NCBI GenBank assembly: GCA_902475515.1
Contig: CABSAB010000126.1
Span: forward strand, 1 to 5,346
DNA from: an uncultured Eubacteriales bacterium
GTDB taxonomy: Bacteria; Bacillota; Clostridia; Oscillospirales; Oscillospiraceae
DNA: 5,346 bases
Reading direction: 5' to 3'
The translations under genes were made by a program, and so were the position numbers. The notes under the pieces are model-generated. The model was not told the origin of the DNA. It searched no databases and saw only the letters and a program-made list of their open reading frames with translations. This document shows, piece by piece, positions 1 through 5,202 of this stretch; position 1 is the stretch's first letter, and each line of letters opens with the position of its first letter.

Positions 1-577
1 ATTTCACCACATCCCAGAAGCCCGCATCCCCCAGGTGGCTCACGTCCACGATCATCCCCAGGCGGTTCATCTCCCGGACGATCTCGATGCCCGCGGGCTT
101 CAGGCCGTATTCCGGTCCGACCAGGGGTTCATTCTGAGGACTGATGCCCGGGAAGCCCAGCTCATTTTCAAAATTCCAGGTGAGGGTCGCCATCCGGGCT
201 CCCAAGCGGTACAGGGTCCGCACCACTGCCGGGTCGCCTTTGAACACCGCTCCCTCCTCCAGGGTCAGGAGCACGGAGATCTTCCCCGCCTTGGCATTCC
301 GCCCGATATCGTCATAGCACAGCACCGGGGCGATCAGGTCCCGATTCGCTTGCAGCTGCTCCTCATACACATCGATGAGCTCCAGGACGTTCACCAGGGG
401 GTCCGGCTCTTTGCCCAGGAATACGAACATGGCCAGGTTCTGAAGCAGGTAATCGCCTTTCTGGAGCTTCTCCAGATCGATGTGGAGGCCGTTTTTTCGA
501 AGGGACTGTATTTCCCCATCCTTTTGCCCATGCCAAATGGCAGAGATGGTGTCGCAGTGCATATCGACAACTTTCAT
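1..577 (-). CDS. M19-family dipeptidase (membrane/renal dipeptidase type), 5' part, C-terminus cut by window edge
   Basis: The reading frame runs from an ATG at 577 to the left edge with no stop, giving the first 192 residues of a family usually 310-390 residues long. It was recognised as a peptidase family M19 zinc dipeptidase. The N-terminus MKVVDMHCDT carries the H-x-D metal pair (H7, D9). LTLEEGA near residue 107 carries the expected bridging glutamate (E107 or E108). TLTWNFEN (131-138) is a family block, and VDVSHL (177-182) places the next metal histidine at H181. The remaining ligands would lie beyond the edge. Members hydrolyse dipeptides, often tolerating a D-residue at the C-terminal position. 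No signal peptide is visible, so it is probably cytoplasmic. An AAAAGGTG ribosome site (585-592) ends 7 nt before the ATG. It lies downstream of a peptide importer operon but behind a terminator and with its own likely promoter. Exact substrate is not readable from sequence. Confidence 0.9.
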   Translation of the reverse strand, partial: MKVVDMHCDTISAIWHGQKDGEIQSLRKNGLHIDLEKLQKGDYLLQNLAMFVFLGKEPDPLVNVLELIDVYEEQLQANRDLIAPVLCYDDIGRNAKAGKISVLLTLEEGAVFKGDPAVVRTLYRLGARMATLTWNFENELGFPGISPQNEPLVGPEYGLKPAGIEIVREMNRLGMIVDVSHLGDAGFWDVVK

Positions 578-584
578 GGTATCA

Positions 585-592
585 CACCTTTT
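585..592 (-). promoter_or_regulatory. Ribosome binding site of the M19 dipeptidase gene
   Basis: AAAAGGTG on the minus strand lies 7 nt before the ATG at 577. It fixes that codon as the start, which also puts the metal-binding H-x-D motif at the expected extreme N-terminus. Confidence 0.7.
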
Positions 593-610
593 CTGATCGG
601 TTTTACCGTA

Positions 611-639
611 AGTGTAGTATATCCCCGGCAAAAAATCAA
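611..639 (-). promoter_or_regulatory. Probable sigma-70/sigma-A-type promoter of the dipeptidase gene
   Basis: On the minus strand TTGATT (639-634) and TACACT (616-611) each match four of six consensus bases and are separated by 17 nt. Transcription would begin near 604, leaving a leader of about 27 nt before the ATG at 577. A better -10 lookalike, TATACT (621-616), lacks a -35 box at good spacing. The promoter starts right after the U-run of the preceding terminator, which supports independent expression of the dipeptidase. Confidence 0.45.
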
Positions 640-640
640 G

Positions 641-666
641 AAAAAAAGCGCCCGTTTCCGGACGCT
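641..666 (-). terminator. Intrinsic terminator after the GNAT gene
   Basis: On the minus strand AGCGTCCG-GAAA-CGGGCGCT forms an 8-bp stem (one T-G wobble) closed by a GAAA tetraloop (666-647). It runs directly into seven T residues (647-641), with a further six-T run at 635-630. It begins 8 nt after the GNAT stop codon. Stem, stable tetraloop and U-tract together make this a convincing Rho-independent terminator that separates the GNAT gene from the dipeptidase. Confidence 0.88.
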
Positions 667-674
667 GACGCAGG

Positions 675-1187
675 TCAAAGGCCCCTGCCCTTTCCCATGA
701 GCAGCCGGGTGAGCCCGCCGGGCTTCTTGATGGTTTGCAGCACAGAAAAACCGCACTTTTCAAAATTTCTGCGGCTGGGCACATTGTCCGGGGCCACGGT
801 GCCCAGGAGATAGGGGTAAATCGGCTCTGTCAGTTCCACCGCCCGGCGGAACATTCGGCCCATGATCCCCAGGCCCTGGAATTCCGGCAACACCGCCGCC
901 GAATCCATCATCGCTACCTCCAGGAGCTGCTCCTTGGAAAAGGCCAGATAGTGGCCCAAATTGTTCTCGGCAAGGCCCGGCACGCAGACCAGAAAGAAAC
1001 CCGCAGGGGTACCATCTGCTTCAGCCAGCAGCGTAAAGCCCGCCTCTTGAATATGCGCGGCAACATAGGGCGCATCGTCGGTAATATAGGCGCTGGGGTC
1101 CGCCATGGCCCCATGGGCGGCGGTCATGATCGATAGAATGGCGGGAACATCAGACAGCGCCGCCATGCGAAGGGTGATCTCAGGCAT
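675..1187 (-). CDS. GNAT-family N-acetyltransferase
   Basis: The 170-residue protein is the usual size for a single-domain Gcn5-related acetyltransferase, which moves an acetyl group from acetyl-CoA to an amine; the acceptor cannot be predicted. The N-terminal strand ITLRMAALSDVPAI (4-17) is typical of the fold. The acetyl-CoA pyrophosphate loop is PEFQGLGIMGRM (101-112): the usual Q/R-x-x-G-x-G/A reads Q-G-L-G-I-M, so the last small residue is Met. Motif B is APDNVPSRRNFEKCGF (132-147), the common P-x-N-x-x-S-x-x-x-F-x-x-x-G-F block. The start at 1187 was chosen because TGGAGGT (1200-1194) sits 6 nt upstream. An in-frame ATG at 1229 would add 14 residues and has no comparable site. The gene follows the peptide importer operon after a hairpin and ends at a strong terminator. 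With no space for its own promoter, it is probably expressed by read-through or from a promoter inside the preceding gene. Confidence 0.9.
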   Translation of the reverse strand: MPEITLRMAALSDVPAILSIMTAAHGAMADPSAYITDDAPYVAAHIQEAGFTLLAEADGTPAGFFLVCVPGLAENNLGHYLAFSKEQLLEVAMMDSAAVLPEFQGLGIMGRMFRRAVELTEPIYPYLLGTVAPDNVPSRRNFEKCGFSVLQTIKKPGGLTRLLMGKGRGL

Positions 1188-1193
1188 CCGGTT

Positions 1194-1200
1194 ACCTCCA
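1194..1200 (-). promoter_or_regulatory. Strong ribosome binding site of the GNAT gene
   Basis: TGGAGGT on the minus strand, 6 nt before the ATG at 1187, is close to the full anti-Shine-Dalgarno complement and decides the start. It lies only 9 nt beyond the last T of the hairpin's U-run at 1213-1210. Confidence 0.85.
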
Positions 1201-1209
1201 TCGTCCGAT

Positions 1210-1242
1210 AAAACTGCCGCAGAAACCATATTCTGCGGCAGT
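1210..1242 (-). terminator. Hairpin terminator at the end of the importer operon, possibly partial
   Basis: Two perfectly complementary 12-nt arms (1242-1231 and 1224-1213, ACTGCCGCAGAA and its complement) enclose a 6-nt loop. They are followed on the minus strand by only four Ts (1213-1210) before A and GC-rich sequence. The hairpin starts 5 nt after the stop of the last ATPase gene. The stem is strong but the U-run is short, so I read it as a terminator that may leak into the GNAT gene 23 nt further on. It may instead stabilise the 3' end of the operon mRNA. The opposite strand has no suitable T-run. Confidence 0.7.
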
Positions 1243-1247
1243 GCAGT

Positions 1248-2222
1248 TTATGTATCCAGCGGATGATGGCACGCCACCTGCCGCCCCCCACATTCCCGAA
1301 GCCCGGGGCGCTCCTTTGCGCAGAGCTCATCCGCATAGGGGCACCGGGTCCGGAAACGGCAGCCCGAAGGCGGGTTCACCGGGCTGGGGATCTCACCCAT
1401 TAAAAGCTCCCGGCCGTCATCCCGGAGGGACGGATCGGGCTTGGGCACGGAATCCAGCAGGAACCGCGTATAGGGATGCCGGGGCTGCTCATAGATCGCC
1501 GCCGTCCCGCCCACCTCACAGATACAGCCCAGGAACATCACACACACACGGTCCGAAATATGCCGGACCACGCTGAGATCATGGGAGATGAACAGATATG
1601 TCAGCCCATACTGCGCCTGCAGGTCCTCCAGGAGGTTGATGACCTGAGACTGGATGGACACATCCAGCGCCGACACGGGCTCATCGCAGACGATCAGCTT
1701 CGGCTGCAGGGCCAGGGCCCGGGCAATGCCGATGCGCTGCCGCTGGCCGCCGGAAAACTGATGGGGATAGCGGTGGAGAAATTCCCGGGGAATGCCCACC
1801 TCGTCCATGAGCTCCAGCACCCGCGCCCGGGTGGTTTCTTTGGTAGGATAGACCTTATGAGTCTTTAACGGCTCGGCAATGATTCCCTCCACATCCATGC
1901 GGGGATTCAGGGAGGCATAGGGGTCCTGGAAGATGATCTGCATCTCCCGCCGCATTTCCCGCAGAGCCTTACCCTTCAGGGTAGAAATATCCGTTCCGTC
2001 AAAGCACACCTTGCCGCCGGTCGGCTCCAAAAGGCCCAGAAGCAGACGGCCCAGGGTGCTTTTTCCGCAGCCGCTCTCTCCAACCAGGGCCAAAGTCTCG
2101 CCCTGATAAATCTCCAGGCTCACCTGGGAGACCGCATGCACCGCAGCCTTTTTCCCGCAGCCGGACACGGGGAAATCCTTCACCAGATCCTGAATTTCTA
2201 CCAGAACCTTGGGCTTATTCAT
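1248..2222 (-). CDS. dppF: Dipeptide/oligopeptide ABC importer, ATP-binding subunit F
   Basis: This 324-residue protein is one of the two ATPases driving the peptide importer, bound to the cytoplasmic face of the permeases. All ABC motifs are intact: Walker A GESGCGKST (48-56), Q-loop Q99 in IFQDPYASLNP, signature FSGGQRQR (156-163), Walker B LIVCDE (176-181), SALD D-loop (184-187) and switch H214. The C-terminal oligopeptide-transporter extension follows, with HPYT (249-252) and cysteines C288, C294, C301 and C318. This pattern is associated with an iron-sulfur cluster in related Dpp/Opp ATPases; C311 is extra. The HPYT and PSPVNPPSGC blocks are typical of the F subunit. The start at 2222 was chosen for its ribosome site GGGGAGG (2237-2231). 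It overlaps the last 8 nt of the preceding ATPase gene, which suggests translational coupling. OppF is the alternative name; sequence alone cannot separate dipeptide from oligopeptide specificity. Confidence 0.95.
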   Translation of the reverse strand: MNKPKVLVEIQDLVKDFPVSGCGKKAAVHAVSQVSLEIYQGETLALVGESGCGKSTLGRLLLGLLEPTGGKVCFDGTDISTLKGKALREMRREMQIIFQDPYASLNPRMDVEGIIAEPLKTHKVYPTKETTRARVLELMDEVGIPREFLHRYPHQFSGGQRQRIGIARALALQPKLIVCDEPVSALDVSIQSQVINLLEDLQAQYGLTYLFISHDLSVVRHISDRVCVMFLGCICEVGGTAAIYEQPRHPYTRFLLDSVPKPDPSLRDDGRELLMGEIPSPVNPPSGCRFRTRCPYADELCAKERPGLRECGGRQVACHHPLDT

Positions 2223-3198
2223 GGACGCTTCCTCCCCTCTCGCAGCGGAAACAGCGGACCTTGTGGCCCGGGGCTGTCTCAAAGAGCGCCGGGCGCTCCC
2301 CACGGCAGCGGTCATCCGCGTGATCGCAGCGGGTGCAGAAGCTGCAACCCTGGGGCAGTTTCAGAAGATTCGGCACCACGCCGCGGATGCTGTAAAGCCG
2401 CTCCACCTGACAGTCCAGCCTGGGCATGGACTGCAAAAGGCCGGTGGTGTAGGGATGCTGGGTATGCCCGAACAGCTCGAAGGTCTCCCCCTGCTCCATG
2501 ACCTTGCCGGCATACATCACATAGACATAGTCGCACATCTGGGCCACCACGCCCATGTTGTGGGTAATGAGCAGGATGGACGTACCCTGGGTATCCCGCA
2601 GCTGCTTCATGAGCCGGAGGATCTGGGCCTCAATGGTCACATCCAGGGCTGTGGTGGGTTCGTCGGCAATCAAAAGCTCCGGCTTGCAGACCATGGCCAT
2701 ACCGATCATCACCCGCTGACGAAGGCCGCCGGAGAGTTGATGGGGATAGGCGTTGTAGCGTTTTTCCGGCTCGGGGATGCCCACCTGCCGGAATATCTCC
2801 AGCACCTGGGCCTTGGCCTCGGCCCGGCTGACATTCTGATGGAGCAGGATGGCCTCCCGCACCTGATGGCCCACAGTATAGACCGGGTTCAGGGAGGTCA
2901 TGGGTTCCTGGAAGATCATGGCGATCTCATCCCCACGGACCTTCCGCATCTCTTTAGGCGTGGCCTCCAGCAGGTCCCGGCCCAGGAGCATGATCTTTCC
3001 GTCCACCACCTTGCCGGGCTTTTTCACCAGCTGCATGACACTCATGGCTGTCATGCTTTTGCCGCAGCCGGACTCTCCCACCAGGCCGATGATCTTGCCC
3101 TTGGGAATCTCAATAGACACATCGTCCACCGCCGGAAGCACGCCCTTGCTGGTGGGAATCTGTGTCTTGAGGTGTTCAATTTTCAGTGTATATTCCAT
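2215..3198 (-). CDS. dppD: Dipeptide/oligopeptide ABC importer, ATP-binding subunit D
   Basis: The 327-residue protein is the second ATPase of the importer and would pair with the F subunit. Visible motifs are Walker A GESGCGKS (41-48), Q-loop Q97 in IFQEPMTSLNP, signature LSGGLRQRVMIGMA (155-168; usual form LSGGMRQR), Walker B LLIADE (175-180), D-loop TALD (183-186) and switch H213. IFQEPMTSLNP and the MRQRVMI-like signature are characteristic of D rather than F subunits. The C-terminal extension contains HPYT (248-251) and cysteines C285, C291, C298 and C316 in the family cluster pattern, plus additional C288 and C319. The start at 3198 is supported by AGGAGG (3211-3206), 7 nt upstream. It follows permease C by 12 nt and overlaps subunit F by 8 nt. 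Both ATPases keep their catalytic residues, so both nucleotide sites should be able to work. OppD is the alternative name. Confidence 0.95.
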   Translation of the reverse strand: MEYTLKIEHLKTQIPTSKGVLPAVDDVSIEIPKGKIIGLVGESGCGKSMTAMSVMQLVKKPGKVVDGKIMLLGRDLLEATPKEMRKVRGDEIAMIFQEPMTSLNPVYTVGHQVREAILLHQNVSRAEAKAQVLEIFRQVGIPEPEKRYNAYPHQLSGGLRQRVMIGMAMVCKPELLIADEPTTALDVTIEAQILRLMKQLRDTQGTSILLITHNMGVVAQMCDYVYVMYAGKVMEQGETFELFGHTQHPYTTGLLQSMPRLDCQVERLYSIRGVVPNLLKLPQGCSFCTRCDHADDRCRGERPALFETAPGHKVRCFRCERGGSVHE

Positions 3199-3205
3199 GG
3201 CCGTT

Positions 3206-3211
3206 CCTCCT
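3206..3211 (-). promoter_or_regulatory. Ribosome binding site of dppD overlapping the dppC stop
   Basis: AGGAGG on the minus strand lies 7 nt before the ATG at 3198, and its first base is shared with the TGA of the preceding permease gene (3213-3211). A terminating ribosome would therefore sit on the site, consistent with coupled translation. Confidence 0.8.
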
Positions 3212-4155
3212 CACTGCTGTTTGCCGTAGGGGTCCAGCACGTCCCGCACCCCATCGCCCAGGAAGTTAAAGGCCAGGGCCAGCACCAGGATCGCCACGCC
3301 GGGGGCGATGGCAATGACCGGGTTGGTAAACAGGTAATCCTTCCCCTCAGAGACCATCAGGCCCCAGCTGGTGGCCGGGGATTCGGCCCCCACGCCCAGA
3401 AAACTCAGGCTGGATTCCGACAGGATGGAACTGGGAATATTCAGCGTAAACAGCACGATGAGAGACGGCAGGCAGTTGGGCAGAATATGCCGGAACATGG
3501 TGGTAAAGTTCCCCACACCGATGCTCCGGGCCGCCTCCACATACTCCTTTTCCCGCAGGGATAGGGTCTGGGACCGTACCACACGGGCCGTACCCGCCCA
3601 GGAGACGATGGTCAGCGCCAGAAAAATATTGATAATGCCCTTGCCCAGGGTGTACATGACCACCATGGCCAAAAGCAGCGACGGAAACGCCATGGTGATA
3701 TCCGCCAGGCGCATGATAATGAAATCCACCGTTTTCCCCAGATAGCCGGACATCAGGCCCAAGAGGGTGCCCAGCAGCATGGAGATCAACGTGGGAAAAA
3801 TACCGATGCACAGGGAAATGCGCGCCCCGTAGATCATCCGGCTGAGGACGTCGCGGCCCAGCTGGTCCGTACCAAAGATATGCTCCGCGCTCATGCCCTG
3901 GAGCCGGGCTGTCAGGTCCTGGGCTGTGGGGTCATAGGGCGCCACCAGGGGCGCGAAGATCGCCGCCAGGGTGATCAGCAAGATCACCACCGCCGAGGCC
4001 ACCGCCAGCTTATTCTCCCGGCACATGCCCTTCAGCTTGTCTAAGATCCCGTCGTTTTCGCCCAGCTCTGCGGCCAGTTCCGCCTGACGCTGGAGCTCTT
4101 CGGAATCCAATGTGGCTGTGGGTGCGCCCGCAGATGCTTGTTTTTCCGTTTTCAT
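3211..4155 (-). CDS. dppC: Dipeptide/oligopeptide ABC importer, permease subunit C
   Basis: This 314-residue inner-membrane permease forms the transmembrane channel with subunit B. After an acidic, Ala/Glu-rich cytoplasmic N-terminus of about 48 residues come a first membrane helix (about 50-72) and the DppC/OppC hallmark FGTDQLGRDVLSRMIYGAR (94-112). A five-helix transport domain follows (helices roughly 113-137, 154-175, 177-193, 231-250 and 280-300). The EAA coupling loop, EYVEAARSIG followed by HILPN (204-227), contacts the ATPases. SFLGVG (251-256) and W274 in the SWGLM block are further family markers. The start at 4155 is preferred because AAGGGAGG (4170-4163) lies 7 nt upstream. In-frame ATGs at 4179 and 4224 lack such a site and would overlap dppB. 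The gene is 16 nt downstream of dppB and 12 nt upstream of dppD. Length is normal for the family, though the N-terminal tail is somewhat long. Confidence 0.95.
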   Translation of the reverse strand: MKTEKQASAGAPTATLDSEELQRQAELAAELGENDGILDKLKGMCRENKLAVASAVVILLITLAAIFAPLVAPYDPTAQDLTARLQGMSAEHIFGTDQLGRDVLSRMIYGARISLCIGIFPTLISMLLGTLLGLMSGYLGKTVDFIIMRLADITMAFPSLLLAMVVMYTLGKGIINIFLALTIVSWAGTARVVRSQTLSLREKEYVEAARSIGVGNFTTMFRHILPNCLPSLIVLFTLNIPSSILSESSLSFLGVGAESPATSWGLMVSEGKDYLFTNPVIAIAPGVAILVLALAFNFLGDGVRDVLDPYGKQQ

Positions 4156-4162
4156 ACTTGCG

Positions 4163-4170
4163 CCTCCCTT
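4163..4170 (-). promoter_or_regulatory. Ribosome binding site deciding the dppC start
   Basis: AAGGGAGG on the minus strand ends 7 nt before the ATG at 4155 and fits entirely between that codon and the dppB stop (4174-4172). The alternative upstream ATGs have no comparable site. Confidence 0.8.
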
Positions 4171-4171
4171 C

Positions 4172-5095
4172 TCAGCCATCGGTGCGGATTCTGGGGTCAA
4201 TGACCGAATACAGCACATCCGCAATGAGATTGCCCAGAATGATCAGCGCTGTGGTGAAGATCACCGTGCCCTGCAGCAGGGGCATATCCCGGCTGGAGAT
4301 GGCATCCACCGCCAGCCTTCCCACACCGGGGATGGCAAAGACCGTCTCAGTGATCACCGCGCCGGAAAGCAGCGACGCCACCTGAATGGCCATCATGGTG
4401 ATCACAGGCAGCAGCGCATTCTTAAAGGCATGGCGCACGATGACGCCCGTCTGTCCACGGCCCTTGGCCCAGGCCGTGCGTATGTAGTCCTCCTCCAGGG
4501 TCTCCAGCAGGTTGGAGCGTGTGAGCCGGGCGATGGTGCCTGCAGAGCTCCATCCCAGCACAATGGCCGGGAGCACATAGCTCTGAAACCCATCCGTGCC
4601 AGACACCGGGAACCAGCCCAGCTTGTAGGCAAACACATATTGGAACAACAGCGCCGCCCAGAATACCGGCATGGAGACGCCCAACAGGCTCACACCCATA
4701 AAGAGGCGGTCCACCAGAGAGTTTTTCTTCACCGCGGAGATGATCCCCGCCGGGATGCCGATGAGCCAAGCCACCACGGCCGCAAACAGCGAGAGCTTCA
4801 CCGTATAGGGAAACGCATCCATGATCAGGCCTGTCACATCCCGGTTGAGCTTATAGGATATCCCGAAGTCCCCATGGAGGGCATTGCCGATATACCGGCC
4901 AAACTGCACCAGGATGGGATCGTTAAGGCCGTAATACTCCGTCATACGTTCAATGACATCGGGCTTTACATGTTCCTTAAGCATAATGGCCGCAGGATTT
5001 CCGGGCACCACGTTCAGCATCCAGAAAATCAGCAGCACCACACCGATCAAAACCGGTATGGAGATCAGGATTCGGTTGATGATCTTTTTCGCCAA
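4172..5095 (-). CDS. dppB: Dipeptide/oligopeptide ABC importer, permease subunit B (TTG start)
   Basis: The 307-residue inner-membrane permease is the first gene of the operon and partners subunit C. The N-terminal helix (about 7-29, RILISIPVLIGVVLLIF region) is followed by VPGNPA (30-35) and the external-loop block GLNDPILVQFGRY. Then come GDFGISY (75-81), helices at roughly 98-121, 130-158, 172-190, 227-250 and 273-297, and the EAA-type loop EEDYIRTAWAKG to LLP (201-230). ETVFAIPGVGRL (250-261) and VLYSVIDPRIR (294-304) are standard for DppB/OppB. The start codon is TTG: the frame is open back to a TAG at 5129-5131 with no ATG, and AAGGAAGG sits 7 nt before the TTG. The first internal ATG (residue 26) would delete most of helix 1. 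Length matches the family. GsiC, DdpB or NikB-type relatives are possible, but gene order and motifs best fit peptide transport. Confidence 0.95.
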   Translation of the reverse strand: MAKKIINRILISIPVLIGVVLLIFWMLNVVPGNPAAIMLKEHVKPDVIERMTEYYGLNDPILVQFGRYIGNALHGDFGISYKLNRDVTGLIMDAFPYTVKLSLFAAVVAWLIGIPAGIISAVKKNSLVDRLFMGVSLLGVSMPVFWAALLFQYVFAYKLGWFPVSGTDGFQSYVLPAIVLGWSSAGTIARLTRSNLLETLEEDYIRTAWAKGRGQTGVIVRHAFKNALLPVITMMAIQVASLLSGAVITETVFAIPGVGRLAVDAISSRDMPLLQGTVIFTTALIILGNLIADVLYSVIDPRIRTDG

Positions 5096-5102
5096 GGGGC
5101 AG

Positions 5103-5110
5103 CCTTCCTT
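5103..5110 (-). promoter_or_regulatory. Ribosome binding site for the TTG start of dppB
   Basis: AAGGAAGG on the minus strand lies 7 nt before TTG at 5095-5093, the same spacing as in most other genes of the window. No ATG or GTG is suitably placed, so this site is the main evidence for the TTG start. Confidence 0.8.
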
Positions 5111-5153
5111 TCCGGGCCATGATGGGGCCTAATGCCGCAGCATTTGTATATTT

Positions 5154-5166
5154 CGTATATTATACG
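5154..5166 (-). promoter_or_regulatory. 13-nt palindrome over the dpp -10 box, possible operator
   Basis: CGTATA-T-TATACG is a perfect inverted repeat with 6-nt arms around one base, and it fully contains the -10 box (5164-5159). GTATATT also occurs as a direct repeat at 5146-5152 and 5155-5161. This could be a repressor site, but a TATAAT box flanked by AT-rich sequence can be palindromic by chance. Confidence 0.3.
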
Positions 5167-5187
5167 GGAATTTTGTCCGTTTCGCAA
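5159..5187 (-). promoter_or_regulatory. Strong sigma-70/sigma-A-type promoter of the dppBCDF operon
   Basis: On the minus strand TTGCGA (5187-5182, four of six consensus bases) and a perfect TATAAT (5164-5159) are separated by exactly 17 nt. Transcription should start near 5152, giving a leader of about 57 nt before the TTG at 5095. The leader holds only a weak 5-bp hairpin (AATGC/GCATT, 5131-5144) and no recognisable riboswitch. The -35 box lies 15 nt beyond the stop codon of the preceding gene, so the operon has its own entry point. Confidence 0.82.
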
Positions 5188-5202
5188 CCGTAATCTTTTG
5201 CC

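Noticed and set aside
35..700. Plus-strand open frame of 221 codons opposite the dipeptidase
   Set aside because: It runs through the terminator and promoter region and is antisense to a well-supported M19 gene; no coding features are visible.
2223..2315. 31-residue N-terminal extension of dppF from an ATG at 2315
   Set aside because: It would overlap dppD by about 100 nt, adds an Arg/Ala-rich tail absent from the family and lacks a ribosome site; the ATG at 2222 has GGGGAGG.
2209..3564. Long plus-strand open frame of 451 codons opposite dppD and dppC
   Set aside because: It is a shadow of the GC-rich minus-strand genes: His/Gly/Gln-rich composition, no recognisable domain and no ribosome site, while the opposite strand encodes textbook ABC transporter motifs.
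4156..4224. Earlier dppC starts at 4179 and 4224
   Set aside because: Neither has a good ribosome site and both overlap dppB; AAGGGAGG at 4170-4163 points to the ATG at 4155.
4112..5122. Plus-strand open frame of 336 codons opposite dppB
   Set aside because: It mirrors dppB, has low-complexity His/Arg/Gln-rich composition without helices or motifs, and no ribosome site precedes it.
5096..5152. Riboswitch or T-box in the dpp leader
   Set aside because: The leader is only about 57 nt, with just a weak 5-bp hairpin and a GGCC pair; no conserved aptamer or terminator/antiterminator pair is visible.
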